Both the position numbers and the translations under genes were made by a program. The notes under the pieces were generated by a model, which did no database searches, was not told where the DNA came from, and saw only the letters and a program-made list of their open reading frames with translations. From Roseibium algicola (GTDB taxonomy: Bacteria > Pseudomonadota > Alphaproteobacteria > Rhizobiales > Stappiaceae), in contig NZ_CP019630.1 in NCBI RefSeq assembly GCF_001999245.1, positions 6,085,398 through 6,149,397 on the forward strand: a stretch of DNA of 64,000 bases. Reading direction: 5' to 3'. Shown in pieces: positions 16,945 through 26,407 of this stretch; position 1 is the first letter of the stretch; each line of letters begins with the position of its first letter.

Positions 16945-18501
16945 ATGGCATCGGTTGCGTCAGAAACCGGCGACGACAAAGTCACCATCAACGAACAGCG
17001 CGCCAAGCGCCGTCGTGAGATGGCGCGCTCGGCCAACGATGTGCGCAGCCGCCTTGGTACGCCTGAAAACTGGTACACGTCTTTCGATCTGGAACGGCAG
17101 CATCTGTTTGCCGACACCCGCATCAACGCTGCCTACGCGGTCCCCCTTCTCGCCCTGATCGTTGCCGCGATCTCCGTTCTGTGGATCAACCCGCTCTTCA
17201 TCGGCGCCTGGTTTACGGCGACGCTTTGCACCCACTTCATGATGGTGATCACCAGCCATTCCTACGAGAAGGCTCCGTCCGACCAGAAAGCCCGCATCTA
17301 CTGGCGGCGCAGGTTCGCCTTTGGTGACTTCGTCTACGGTTGCAGCTGGGCCAGCTTCTTTCTGCTGCCCCAGACCAGCGAATCCGGCGACGGATTTGTC
17401 ATCTTTCATTTCGCAACGCTGCTGATCGTGGTTGCCATGAACACGATGCAGTCGGCCACCCTGCCGAAATGCCTGCTTGCCAGCACCTTGCCCATGACAC
17501 TGATCGTCACCGTCAGCTTCCTGCAGCAGGTGAACCCGATCCACTATACACTCGCCGCCATGGCGATCGGCGCGCAGGGTTTCTTCCTGATCCTGGGCAA
17601 CCAGCTTCTGAAGAACGCCAACACGATGCTGGAATACCGGGCCGACAAGGATCACCTGATCGCCGAGCTGGAAACTGCGAACGCGATGTCGGACGAAGCA
17701 CGTCGCCGCGCAGAGGCTGCCAACCTTGCCAAGTCCCGCTTCCTGGCCACGATGAGCCATGAACTGCGGACACCGCTCAACGCCATCCTCGGATTTTCCG
17801 AAATCATGAAGGATGAAGTGCTCGGCAAGATGCACAACAAGAACTACCAGTCCTATGCCGAAGACATTCACGGCTCAGGACAACACCTGCTCAACCTGAT
17901 CAACGAAATTCTGGACCTGTCCCGCATCGAGGCCGGTCGGCACGAATTGCACGAGGAACCGATCTTCCTGGACGATATCGTCGAGGAATGCGGGACCATG
18001 ATGAAGGTTCGGGCAAAGGCCAAGACGATTTCGCTTCACCACACCCACGAGCCGGACTTGCCGCGCGTTTGGGCGGACGAGCGAGCCCTGCGTCAGGTGG
18101 TGCTCAACCTCCTGTCCAACGCCGTGAAGTTCACACCGGTGAACGGCGAAGTCTGGATCAAGGTCGGACCGACGTCAGATGGCGGACAATACGTCTCGAT
18201 AAAGGATACAGGCCCCGGCATTCCGGAAGACGAAATTCCGACCGTACTGGAAGCTTTCGGTCAGGGGTCTCATGCCATCAAGACGGCAGAACCGGGGACC
18301 GGTCTTGGCCTGTCTATCGTCCAGGCGCTGATCAACATGCACGACGGCAAGTTCTCGCTGAAGTCCAGGCCCGGCGAAGGCACGGAGGTGATCGTCACCC
18401 TGCCGAGAGCCAGGATCATGAACTATTCGCCGGATGTCATCTGGGTGGACCCGAACGACAAGGACAGCGGCGTCCCCTCCGGCAAGGCAAGATCGGCCTG
18501 A
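16945..18501 (+). CDS. Membrane sensor histidine kinase
   Basis: This 518-residue protein has about six hydrophobic segments between residues 60 and 225 (no periplasmic sensor domain), then a short coiled-coil. The HisKA domain has SHELRTPLNAILGFSEIM, with the phosphoacceptor His near residue 272. The HATPase domain shows an N box (LRQVVLNLLSNAVKFTP), G1 (DTGPGIPEDEI) and G2 (GTGLGLSIVQALINMHDG). The H-box type resembles the PleC/DivJ/PdhS kinases of alphaproteobacterial cell-cycle control, but the membrane part is different. No response regulator lies nearby, so it is an orphan kinase. Confidence 0.88.
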   Translation: MASVASETGDDKVTINEQRAKRRREMARSANDVRSRLGTPENWYTSFDLERQHLFADTRINAAYAVPLLALIVAAISVLWINPLFIGAWFTATLCTHFMMVITSHSYEKAPSDQKARIYWRRRFAFGDFVYGCSWASFFLLPQTSESGDGFVIFHFATLLIVVAMNTMQSATLPKCLLASTLPMTLIVTVSFLQQVNPIHYTLAAMAIGAQGFFLILGNQLLKNANTMLEYRADKDHLIAELETANAMSDEARRRAEAANLAKSRFLATMSHELRTPLNAILGFSEIMKDEVLGKMHNKNYQSYAEDIHGSGQHLLNLINEILDLSRIEAGRHELHEEPIFLDDIVEECGTMMKVRAKAKTISLHHTHEPDLPRVWADERALRQVVLNLLSNAVKFTPVNGEVWIKVGPTSDGGQYVSIKDTGPGIPEDEIPTVLEAFGQGSHAIKTAEPGTGLGLSIVQALINMHDGKFSLKSRPGEGTEVIVTLPRARIMNYSPDVIWVDPNDKDSGVPSGKARSA

Positions 18502-18544
18502 TCCGCATCAGCGGTTTCAGGCCGCTTCAATTTCAAAAAGAGCT

Positions 18545-19570
18545 TCAGTCGTCTTTTTCGGACACACCAGCGTCTGCGAAGGTGGCCATGCCGGAGTGCA
18601 TTTCGGCGGCGGCCTTGGCAATACCTGCAGCGAGTGCAGCACCGGAGCCTTCACCCAGACGCATGCCAAAATCGAGCAGCGCATCCTTGCCCATGTGCTC
18701 GAGCACCTTCGCATGGGCCTGCTCTGCCGAAACATGGGCGAAGAGGCAGTGGTCGAGACCGGCCGGGTCCATCGCATAGACAACAGCAGCAGCAGCCGTC
18801 GTGACAAAGCCATCGACAATCACCGGAACGCGCTGCAGGCGTGCGGCAATGATGAGGCCTGTCATGGCTGCAATCTCGCGGCCACCGATGCGACGCAGGA
18901 TCTCCAGCGGATCGCGTTCGCCGTTCAGTCGAGCAACTGCTTTTTCGACAGCATCGCGTTTGCGGGCAAGGCCCTCGTCGTCAACGCCGGTACCGCGCCC
19001 GATCCAGTCTTCAGCCTTGCCGCCGAACAGCGCATTGATGACCGCAGCAGCGACTGTGGTGTTGCCGATCCCCATTTCGCCAAGACAGATCAGGTCAATC
19101 CCGCCGGCGAGCGCTTCCATGCCGTATGCCATGGTCGCAGCGCAATTGGCTTCGTCCATCGCGTCTTCCCGCGTGATGCTGGGGGTCGGCATGTCGACCG
19201 CCAGGTCGAAAACCTTCAGGCCGATGTCATAAGCGCGGCAGATCTGGTTGATTGCAGCACCGCCAGCCGCGAAGTTCTCGACCATCTGCCGGTTGACAGC
19301 ACTTGGAAACGCGGACACGCCTTCATCCGCAACCCCATGGGCGGTCGCGAAGATGCCGACCATCGGTCGCGTGATCTTCGGCGGTGCCTTGCCGGACCAG
19401 GCAGCCAGCCATTCGGCAATTTCCTCAAGCCTTCCGAGCGAACCGGCAGGTTTGGTCAACTCCGCATCCCGGGCCTTCACCTTCGCGAGCGCATCCTCGT
19501 CCGGCCCCGGCATGGATTTCACCAGATTGCGGATATCGTCAAAGGGCAGCGCGGTCTCGGAGAGGGACAT
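18545..19570 (-). CDS. cobT: Nicotinate-nucleotide-dimethylbenzimidazole phosphoribosyltransferase
   Basis: This 341-residue CobT is of standard length. Recognisable segments are KPAGSLGRLEEIAEWLAAW near residue 35, ATAHGVADEGVSAFP near 75, AGGAAINQICR near 97, CLGEMGIGNTTVAAA near 165, and the C-terminal MRLGEGSGAALA, where the catalytic glutamate sits. It makes alpha-ribazole phosphate from dimethylbenzimidazole and nicotinate mononucleotide for the lower loop of cobalamin. It is divergent from cobS across 106 bases and convergent with the histidine kinase. Confidence 0.93.
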   Translation of the reverse strand: MSLSETALPFDDIRNLVKSMPGPDEDALAKVKARDAELTKPAGSLGRLEEIAEWLAAWSGKAPPKITRPMVGIFATAHGVADEGVSAFPSAVNRQMVENFAAGGAAINQICRAYDIGLKVFDLAVDMPTPSITREDAMDEANCAATMAYGMEALAGGIDLICLGEMGIGNTTVAAAVINALFGGKAEDWIGRGTGVDDEGLARKRDAVEKAVARLNGERDPLEILRRIGGREIAAMTGLIIAARLQRVPVIVDGFVTTAAAAVVYAMDPAGLDHCLFAHVSAEQAHAKVLEHMGKDALLDFGMRLGEGSGAALAAGIAKAAAEMHSGMATFADAGVSEKDD

Positions 19571-19676
19571 GTTCTTTTGGTTCCGGTTGTTCGCGGCCGT
19601 CGAGTGGCCACTTGGTCTCGCTTAGCCGCTGTTCTATAACTTCGCCCGGTAAAAACTCAAGCACGGGACCGGCCTG

Positions 19677-20549
19677 ATGAGCTCTGAAACCGACCAAGAG
19701 CCTGATTCACAGGTTGAAACGCGGTCCAGGAAAACCCGGGATCAACACCAGGTCTGGCTGGACGGGGGCAAGGCACTCGCCGCGGACACGGCAGCTTGCG
19801 TACGATTCTTCTCCCGGCTGCCGCTGCCTGCAGTCAACACCGAAGACGACCCGATGTCCCCTCCGGAATTTGTTCGGATCGCCCGTGCAGCGCCTCTGGC
19901 AGGTGCAATTATTGCCCTGCCCGCGGCCGGCATCGGTGTTGCGCTCGGTTTCACTCAACTGCCGCTTCTGGCCATTGCGGTTCTCCTGACCGCGGTTCTT
20001 GCGGCAACAACCGGAGCGCTTCACGAAGATGGTTTGAGCGACGTAGCCGACGGCTTCTTCGGCGGTGCAACCCGCGAAAGACGCCTCGACATCATGAAGG
20101 ACAGCCGCATCGGAGCCTTTGGGGCTCTCGCCCTGATGATCTCGGTACTCCTGCGCGCCGTCCTGCTTGCAGCGCTTTGGCAAAAATTCGGGCCGGCTGA
20201 TGCGGCGCTGCTTTTTCTTGCCGGAGAAGCCCTCAGTCGGTTGCTGCTTGTCTGGCAGTGGCAATGCCTGCCATCTGCAAGACCTGAAGGGCTTGGAGCT
20301 CGCTTTGGAAAGCCGTCCCGGTCAACCGTGCAACAAGCTTTTCTTGTGACGTTGCCCGTGATGCTGCCTGCGTTCTTCCTGCTCTCCCTGCCGGCCTTGC
20401 TGCTGGCCCTTGTCATCGCCATCGCCGCGGCACATGCGACCGGTCGGCTTGCCGTGTCCAAGATTGGCGGAGCCACTGGCGATGTTTTAGGCGCAGTTCA
20501 ACAACTCACTGGTCTTGGCTTTCTTGCAGGGATGCTTATGGTGCCGTGA
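19677..20549 (+). CDS. cobS: Adenosylcobinamide-GDP ribazoletransferase (cobalamin synthase)
   Basis: This 290-residue integral membrane protein has a cytoplasmic N-terminal stretch of about 35 residues. CobS hallmarks follow: RFFSRLPLP near residue 45, and ALHEDGLSDVADGFFGGATRERRLDIMKDSRIGAFGALA near 125-160, the acidic catalytic region. Five to six hydrophobic helices follow. It joins alpha-ribazole (phosphate) to adenosylcobinamide-GDP, the last step of B12 assembly, and so pairs with CobT across the divergent promoter. Confidence 0.93.
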   Translation: MSSETDQEPDSQVETRSRKTRDQHQVWLDGGKALAADTAACVRFFSRLPLPAVNTEDDPMSPPEFVRIARAAPLAGAIIALPAAGIGVALGFTQLPLLAIAVLLTAVLAATTGALHEDGLSDVADGFFGGATRERRLDIMKDSRIGAFGALALMISVLLRAVLLAALWQKFGPADAALLFLAGEALSRLLLVWQWQCLPSARPEGLGARFGKPSRSTVQQAFLVTLPVMLPAFFLLSLPALLLALVIAIAAAHATGRLAVSKIGGATGDVLGAVQQLTGLGFLAGMLMVP

Positions 20550-20586
20550 GTAGCGGATAGAGGCCTTGGTGGCGGGAATAGCTCAC

Positions 20587-21783
20587 ATGTCAGTATCGGG
20601 CAATTCAGTTAGACGAGAAGCAACAGGTTTGCGCGCAGCAACCCTGTTGATCGTTTTTGCCATCTTGTCCGCCTGTTCCGGAAGGCCGGAAGTCGGAGCG
20701 CTCGCGCTCAACGAAGACCCGGTCGTTGGTGCCAGGGTAAATGATATCCTGATCGTCACCACCCGCCAGCGGGACGACCGCCCCGACACCTATTTCAGCG
20801 GTGAGCGTTCAGCCGCGGTCAATTACGCTGAAGCCTCGATTTCGGTACCGCCTTCTCACAAACCGGGCCAGATCGAGTGGCCCGAAAGTCTGCCGGGTAA
20901 CCCCAAGACCGACTTTGTTGCTCGCAAGGCCGACTACATTGCCGACAAGGCCGCCTTCCGGCGTTCCGTCAACGCCAGGCTTGCCAGTTTGCCACGTGGC
21001 GAACGCGACATAATGCTGTTCATTCACGGCTACAACACGCGCTTTCCGGAAGGGCTTTACCGGTTCGCGCAGATTGTCAACGACAGTCAGTTCCAGGGCG
21101 TCCCGGTTCTGTTTACCTGGGCCTCGCGCGGCAAGCTTCAGGATTACGTCTACGACCTCAACAGCGCCGCGATTGCTCGCGGAGCCCTTGAAGAAACGCT
21201 TGTGGAACTTGCCAAGACCAATGCCGACAACATCACCATTCTTGCCCACTCAATGGGCAATTGGCTGTTGATGGAAACCGCGGTACAGGCACGACCGGAA
21301 AACCGCCGGCTTGTCGCAAAGCATGTCAACGACATCGTTCTGGCGGCGCCCGACATCGATATCGACCTCTTCAAGACCCAGCTCAAGCGAATTGGCCCGA
21401 TGCCTCGGCCCTTTACCGTTATCGTTTCGCGTGACGACAAGGCCCTGCGCATCTCGCGCACCATTGCAGGTGGTAAGGAACGTGTCGGGGCTTTTTCCAA
21501 CGATCAGGAACTGGCGGAACTCGGTGCTGTCGTTATCGACGTGACCGAGCTTGAATCGCTGGACAGCACGAACCATTCGAAATTTGCACAGCTTGCACAG
21601 CTGCAGCCTGACTTGCGCAAGGCACTCGGCAGCTCCGCACTCGGGTCCAGTGCCGACCACAACCGTGGCGCCAATCTTGGTGACGACCTGGGGTCCTTTG
21701 TGGGCACGACGGCACAGGCAGCAGTTACCTTGCCGATCAAGGTCATCACCGCGCCGTTCACCTATGCGTCAGGCGGCTATTGA
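20587..21783 (+). CDS. Lipoprotein alpha/beta hydrolase (DUF900 family)
   Basis: This 398-residue protein has a lipoprotein signal ending in the lipobox LSAC (Cys near residue 31). A DUF900 hydrolase domain follows: DIMLFIHGYNTRFPEGLYRFAQI, FTWASRG, then the nucleophile elbow AHSMGNWLLMETA and the acid region APDIDIDLFK. A Ser/Gly-rich tail ends the protein. It should be a membrane-anchored serine hydrolase of unknown substrate. ATG 20587 is chosen. An in-frame TTG at 20566 would lengthen the signal by 7 residues. The gene begins 38 bases after cobS. Confidence 0.8.
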   Translation: MSVSGNSVRREATGLRAATLLIVFAILSACSGRPEVGALALNEDPVVGARVNDILIVTTRQRDDRPDTYFSGERSAAVNYAEASISVPPSHKPGQIEWPESLPGNPKTDFVARKADYIADKAAFRRSVNARLASLPRGERDIMLFIHGYNTRFPEGLYRFAQIVNDSQFQGVPVLFTWASRGKLQDYVYDLNSAAIARGALEETLVELAKTNADNITILAHSMGNWLLMETAVQARPENRRLVAKHVNDIVLAAPDIDIDLFKTQLKRIGPMPRPFTVIVSRDDKALRISRTIAGGKERVGAFSNDQELAELGAVVIDVTELESLDSTNHSKFAQLAQLQPDLRKALGSSALGSSADHNRGANLGDDLGSFVGTTAQAAVTLPIKVITAPFTYASGGY

Positions 21784-21846
21784 TCCGGTCATTATTCGCT
21801 GTTTTCCGCCCAATACAGTCTTGGCAACGCCACAATCTGCGGCCAT

Positions 21847-22038
21847 ATGCGCTTCATGAAGTCACCTTGTATCAACATCTGCCAGATCGACGCCAAATCA
21901 GGCCTTTGCGCAGGCTGCCTGCGCACTCTTGACGAAATCGCGTCCTGGGCGAGTTACAGTGAGGCCAAGCGCAACCAGATCCTCGCAGAATTGGCGAACC
22001 GGCCTCAGTCGACCACTCCACCCGGAGTGCGAGGATGA
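21847..22038 (+). CDS. DUF1289 domain protein
   Basis: This 63-residue protein has the DUF1289 pattern SPCINICQID...GLCAGCLRTLDEIASW, four Cys that probably bind a metal or Fe-S centre, and the EIASW end. An alternative ATG lies three codons in. Its last four bases overlap the start of the aspartic protease gene (ATGA), an arrangement that implies coupled translation. Function is unknown. The family is common in proteobacteria. Confidence 0.85.
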   Translation: MRFMKSPCINICQIDAKSGLCAGCLRTLDEIASWASYSEAKRNQILAELANRPQSTTPPGVRG

Positions 22039-22748
22039 ACAATCCCAGAAACTACCGCGGCCTGATGGTTGTCATTCTGGTGCTGGTCATGGCCGTTGCC
22101 GCTTTCTATGCGTTTTTTGGTGACCCGACCGACCCGGCGAATGTCAACTTCGATGACACTGGCCCCCGGGTTGTTGCCCTTTCCGCACTCGCCTTCGTTT
22201 TTCTGGCCAGTTTCCTGTTCGGCCAGCCGAAAGCCCGCGAAATCCTGCATGGCACGGTTTTCTGGGGAGGGTTCTGTGCCCTGCTCGTTGTAGGCTATGT
22301 CTACAAGGCGGAACTGGTCCAGGCGGGTTACCGCGTTCTTGGAGCACTGGCACCCGGACTTGCCGTGACCCAGCCCGACGGCACCATTCTGATTGTCCGC
22401 GATGCTGGCGGACATTTTGTACTGGATGGACGCATCAACGGTGCCCGTGCGGAGTTTCTGCTTGATACAGGTGCCAGTGCCGTTGTCCTGACCTATGAAG
22501 ACGCGCTGCGTGCCGGCTATCGCCCACAAGACCTGACATTTTCAGTACCGGTTTCCACCGCCAACGGCCGTGCACTGGTCGCGCCGGTGAAGATCGACAC
22601 GATCACCATCGGCGATCACACGCTGCGCAACATCCGCGGTTTCGTCGGGCGCCAGGGGACGCTCGATTCCAGCCTTTTCGGCATGACCGCACTTGATCAT
22701 CTGCGCAGTTGGCGCATCGAAGGCGACAAGTTGATCATGACGCCTTGA
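22035..22748 (+). CDS. TIGR02281-type retropepsin-like aspartic protease
   Basis: This 237-residue protein has three N-terminal membrane segments (about residues 9-28, 50-68 and 78-95). A clan AA protease domain follows with the active-site triad in FLLDTGASAVVLT near residue 143, and a hydrophobic-hydrophobic-Gly partner in SLFGMTALDHL near 218. Single-copy retropepsin-like proteases of this kind are thought to work as dimers on the periplasmic side. The gene is translationally coupled to the DUF1289 gene. Confidence 0.85.
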   Translation: MNNPRNYRGLMVVILVLVMAVAAFYAFFGDPTDPANVNFDDTGPRVVALSALAFVFLASFLFGQPKAREILHGTVFWGGFCALLVVGYVYKAELVQAGYRVLGALAPGLAVTQPDGTILIVRDAGGHFVLDGRINGARAEFLLDTGASAVVLTYEDALRAGYRPQDLTFSVPVSTANGRALVAPVKIDTITIGDHTLRNIRGFVGRQGTLDSSLFGMTALDHLRSWRIEGDKLIMTP

Positions 22749-22773
22749 GCGGATCGGGAACCGCGCGATAGTC

Positions 22774-23775
22774 CTATTCGGCTGCCGCCAGTTCGGCTCC
22801 TGCAGGACTGACCGCTGCAAGCGCCTTTTCGACCACTTCCAGACCAGCACCGGGCTTGATCGCCTCAACTGTCAGAATGCGCCGCCAGGACCTCGCCCCC
22901 GGACGCCCGTGGAACAGGCCCAGCATGTGCCGCGTCATATGTGCCAGCTTTACGCCCTTGCCCAATTGTTCTTCCAGATAAGCCATATGCGCCTTCACCG
23001 CATCCCAGGGCGAGACGTCCGGCCCGCTGGCGCCATAGAGCCGCCGGTCGACCTCTCCCATGATCTGCGGAGTGTGATAGGCAGCGCGGCCAAACATCAG
23101 GCCATCCAGGGTCTCCAGGAATGGTTCCGCCTGGTCCAGCGTCTGCAAGCCACCGTTGAGGCCGATGAACCTGTCCGGCAGACGCTGCTTCAGGCGCAGA
23201 ACCCGCTCATAGTCGAGCGGCGGAATGTCCCGGTTTTCCTTTGGGCTGAGTCCCTTGAGCCAGGCCTTGCGCGCGTGCACCCACAAGGCATCTGCGCCCG
23301 CAGCAAAAACGGCATCCGCCATGGCGTCAAGCGCCGCTTCAGGGTCCTGTTCGTCGACACCGATCCGGCATTTCACGGTTACGGGAATATCGACGGCGGC
23401 CTTCATGGCCTCGACACATGCCGCCACCAAGGTGGGCTCTTCCATCAGGCACGCGCCGAAGCGGCCGGATTGAACCCGGTCGGACGGGCAACCAACGTTG
23501 ATATTGACCTCGTCATAGCCAAAATCAGCAACGATCCGCGCGGCTTCCGCCATGTCCTTCGGATCAGATCCGCCCAACTGACAGGCAACCGGGTGCTCAA
23601 TATCGGAAAAGCCTAGCAGATGCTGCCGGTCGCCATGGATCACCGCTCCAGTCGTCACCATCTCCGTATAGAGCAGCGCATGCCGCGTCAGTTGCCGGTG
23701 AAACGCGCGGCAATGGCGATCCGTCCACTCCATCATGGGGGCGATGGAAAACTTATGCTCTTGATACTGTTGCAT
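22774..23775 (-). CDS. dusA: tRNA-dihydrouridine synthase A
   Basis: This 333-residue flavoenzyme has APMMEWTDRHCRAFHRQLT at the N-terminus, NINVGCPSDRVQSGRFGACLM with the catalytic Cys near residue 100, KCRIGVDEQDP near 140, WVHARKAWLKGLSPKENR near 170 and IGLNGG near 225. It reduces uridines in the tRNA D-loop using FMN. It is of normal length. It lies downstream of the peptide cluster in the same orientation but is separated by a hairpin and 132 bases, so it is a core gene flanking the cluster. Confidence 0.93.
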   Translation of the reverse strand: MQQYQEHKFSIAPMMEWTDRHCRAFHRQLTRHALLYTEMVTTGAVIHGDRQHLLGFSDIEHPVACQLGGSDPKDMAEAARIVADFGYDEVNINVGCPSDRVQSGRFGACLMEEPTLVAACVEAMKAAVDIPVTVKCRIGVDEQDPEAALDAMADAVFAAGADALWVHARKAWLKGLSPKENRDIPPLDYERVLRLKQRLPDRFIGLNGGLQTLDQAEPFLETLDGLMFGRAAYHTPQIMGEVDRRLYGASGPDVSPWDAVKAHMAYLEEQLGKGVKLAHMTRHMLGLFHGRPGARSWRRILTVEAIKPGAGLEVVEKALAAVSPAGAELAAAE

Positions 23776-23898
23776 TTTTCTTCAACTGCAAGGAACTGGC
23801 TCCGGACGTCCACCGTCCAGGCTGGACACGCAGTGAGGTGCGTTATCCAAGTTTGTTCTCATGTCGACCGACTTTAGTAGACGCGAAATAACAAATTT

Positions 23899-23919
23899 CG
23901 GAGCTTTTCAAAAGCTCCG
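23899..23919 (-). terminator. Hairpin ending the peptide operon, with the PPTase stop codon in its loop
   Basis: On the minus strand CGGAGCTTT-TGA-AAAGCTCCG forms a 9 bp stem whose 3-base loop is the TGA stop of the phosphopantetheinyl transferase gene. An AAATTTGTTATTT stretch follows, which is only moderately T-rich. It is the only clear stop structure between the cluster and dusA. Confidence 0.55.
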
Positions 23920-24609
23920 CTTTTCACAAAGGATGATTTCAACGTCCCTAGCGTCTATTCCGCCAAAGACCGCCAGCGCGACACGCCAGTGCCCTGGACG
24001 CCGGCTGATCTGGAAGGAACTGGCCGGACGGCGGAGGTCGGGCGGCGCAGAAATAGCGATGTCCCGATCGTCAGCCAAGGTAAAGCTGACGGTGGTCAGA
24101 TCGGCTGTAATGCCCAGGCCAACAGCTTTCAGATACGCCTCTTTCAGCGTCCAGAAATCCAGAAATCTGGAGGTCTTGTGAGCTCCTTCAACCTTCGCCA
24201 GCTCTTGTCTTTCTCCGGGTGAACAAACGTCGCGCATCAACATGTCTACTTCGACCGCACGCTGATCCGTTTCCGCATCAATGCCGATCACGCTCTTCCT
24301 CGTCACGGCGCAGGCAACCAGGCCACGTGTATGCGTCAGGCTGAAGTCGAGGTCTGACCGTCCGGCGACTGCCGGCTTTCCCGCAGCCATTGGCACGAAC
24401 TGCCAGTCGCGCGGTGCCGTACCGGGTTCCAGATCACTCAGGGTTTTCCGCAGCAACGCATGTGCAAGCGCGTAGTCCTTCCGGTCCTGATCGAAATGAA
24501 ACGCATGAAACCGCTGTAGTTCATCCTCCGAGAGAATTTCCAGCGCAGATTCGAGATCCTCGGAGCTGCAGCCGGTCGTCTCCAGAATGATCGCCTTGGT
24601 GCCTGGCAA
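23908..24609 (-). CDS. 4'-phosphopantetheinyl transferase (Sfp-type)
   Basis: This 233-residue protein has the Sfp-family motifs LDFSLTHTRGLVACAV near residue 90, VIGIDAET with the Mg-binding Asp/Glu near 110, and FLDFWTLKEAYLKAVGLGI near 150. It transfers phosphopantetheine from CoA onto the conserved Ser of carrier domains and should activate the four T domains of the NRPS. The start appears to be TTG at 24609, with GGGAG six bases upstream. No in-frame ATG precedes the first motif. It is last in the cluster, 111 bases after the exporter gene. Confidence 0.9.
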   Translation of the reverse strand: MPGTKAIILETTGCSSEDLESALEILSEDELQRFHAFHFDQDRKDYALAHALLRKTLSDLEPGTAPRDWQFVPMAAGKPAVAGRSDLDFSLTHTRGLVACAVTRKSVIGIDAETDQRAVEVDMLMRDVCSPGERQELAKVEGAHKTSRFLDFWTLKEAYLKAVGLGITADLTTVSFTLADDRDIAISAPPDLRRPASSFQISRRPGHWRVALAVFGGIDARDVEIILCEKRSF

Positions 24610-24720
24610 GTTAACTCCCGGAACTCTGGAGATGGTAATCGGAGGGCAGACTGTTTCACCCTGTTGAGAAGTGACCTGGACACTGGCCAGGCCCTACCGT
24701 CAAGACCTCAGCCGAAGGTT

Positions 24721-26361
24721 TCAGACCGTGGCATCAGCCGGACTGGACACCTTGCTGATCCTGCCTTCTTCCATCCAGACGATCTTGTCTGCAACATCGA
24801 AATACCGGTCGTCATGCGTGATCGCGATGACTGTGCGGCCCTCTTTCTTCAGTTTCATTAGGAAATCTGTATAGAACCAGCGCCGATACTCCGGATCCTG
24901 ATCGGCGGCCCATTCGTCAAAGAGGTAGACATCCCTGTCTTCCAGCAGGGCAACGACCATGGCGAGCCGCTTTCTCTGGCCGGTGGATAGGTTCGTCGTG
25001 CTGAACCTGTTGTTCCGGTAGTGAACCTTCTCGTCCAGTTTCATGTCTTCCAGCAGGTCGTAAAGCTTCTGCTCGTCCGTCAGATCCACACCATAAAGCC
25101 GGTCGAAGAGGTGGAAATCGGAGAAGATGACCGAAAACAGGCTGCGATACCGGTCGATGTTTTCAGGTTTGACGACCTTGTCGTCCCAAGACAGATGACC
25201 GCCATCCGGCTCATAGAGACCGGTCAGGATCTTCGCGAGAGTCGACTTGCCGCTGCCGTTGCCCCCCACGATGAAGACCATTTCGCCCGATGCAATTTCC
25301 AGGTCACAAGGCCCGATCGAAAACGGGCGGTCGCCATCTTCGCTATGATAGGTGTAGGCAATCTTCTTCAGGGATATACCTTTGGAAAGCCTTGCCTGCC
25401 GCACTTCGCTGCGCTCATTCATGGCTTCGCTGTGTTTTTCCAGAAGCTCTCTCAATTCCTCGATATTGGACACCGCCAGATTGGCACGCGAAACCACCGG
25501 CAACATGCGGATGATCGAGGTGATTGCGCCGCTGGCAAAGACGATCACCGTGACAATCTTGCCTGGGATCGAGAGGTCCGACACATAAAACGGTATCGCA
25601 AAGACCAGCGTTCCCATGAGCGTATAGAAGAAGACATCACTGACAGACTGGCCATAGTTGAAGGAGCGGCCGGATTCCACACGTAGATCCTCGACCTGCT
25701 CTGATCGCGGAATGATGTAGTTGTGGAAGAGATCGTCGCTGCGCTGCGCGTTCAGTTTCACTTCCTTGAAGCCGCTGAGAATATTCTCGAAGCTGTTGTG
25801 AAAGGCCTGTTCGCTCAGGCTTGCCTGGCGCATCAGTTCCTCCGCATCGCGGTAGCTCTTGCGATAGAAGAAGATGGCGCCGGCCAGAAACGCCAGGGTG
25901 ACGACAAAGGCAAGCGGCGAGAGATAGCAGATGTAGAGCGCCGACATGACCAACTGCATGACGAAATAGATCAGACCGACAAGCGCAGGCGCTGTTTCCT
26001 CGATTGTCTGATGGTCACGACCAACTGCTGCCCTGATACGCGTCAGGCCGATTTCTTCTACGGTTGCGAGGTTCAGACTGCGGACTTGCGCGGTCACCCG
26101 GATCCGCAAGCGACACAGATAATCGGCGATGATTGCGGTTGCCATGTTGAGGGCGCGATTCATCGTGAAGAGAACGGTCGCGCAGCCAAGCACGAAGAGA
26201 CCGAGATACTGCCACTGCAGACCGGTGTTCTGCTGATAGTTCGTCACCGCGTTGATGACGGCGATGATCAGCCCCATGACCAGCCCGGGCACCAGGGAAA
26301 GCAGCAGGAAGGTGCGTTTGCTGTCGCCCGCTTCACGATACAAGAGACGAAAGAAATTCAT
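24721..26361 (-). CDS. ABC exporter of the cyclic-peptide type (SyrD/PvdE-like)
   Basis: This 546-residue half-transporter has six membrane helices over residues 15-290 and then a nucleotide-binding domain. The Walker A is GGNGSGKST (near residue 367), the signature LSTGQRKRLA and the Walker B DVYLFDEWAADQDPEYRR. The DEWAADQDP variant after Walker B is typical of siderophore and lipopeptide exporters such as PvdE and SyrD. It probably homodimerises in the inner membrane and exports the NRPS product or a precursor to the periplasm. Confidence 0.88.
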   Translation of the reverse strand: MNFFRLLYREAGDSKRTFLLLSLVPGLVMGLIIAVINAVTNYQQNTGLQWQYLGLFVLGCATVLFTMNRALNMATAIIADYLCRLRIRVTAQVRSLNLATVEEIGLTRIRAAVGRDHQTIEETAPALVGLIYFVMQLVMSALYICYLSPLAFVVTLAFLAGAIFFYRKSYRDAEELMRQASLSEQAFHNSFENILSGFKEVKLNAQRSDDLFHNYIIPRSEQVEDLRVESGRSFNYGQSVSDVFFYTLMGTLVFAIPFYVSDLSIPGKIVTVIVFASGAITSIIRMLPVVSRANLAVSNIEELRELLEKHSEAMNERSEVRQARLSKGISLKKIAYTYHSEDGDRPFSIGPCDLEIASGEMVFIVGGNGSGKSTLAKILTGLYEPDGGHLSWDDKVVKPENIDRYRSLFSVIFSDFHLFDRLYGVDLTDEQKLYDLLEDMKLDEKVHYRNNRFSTTNLSTGQRKRLAMVVALLEDRDVYLFDEWAADQDPEYRRWFYTDFLMKLKKEGRTVIAITHDDRYFDVADKIVWMEEGRISKVSSPADATV

Positions 26362-26407
26362 CGAAGACCAGGCGCTCCAGGTGGATCATCACCGTTTGAG
26401 AAATATG

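Noticed and set aside
19571..19676. Cobalamin riboswitch between cobT and cobS
   Set aside because: The divergent gap is only 106 bases, and I could not find a B12-box or the multi-helix layout of a cobalamin riboswitch.
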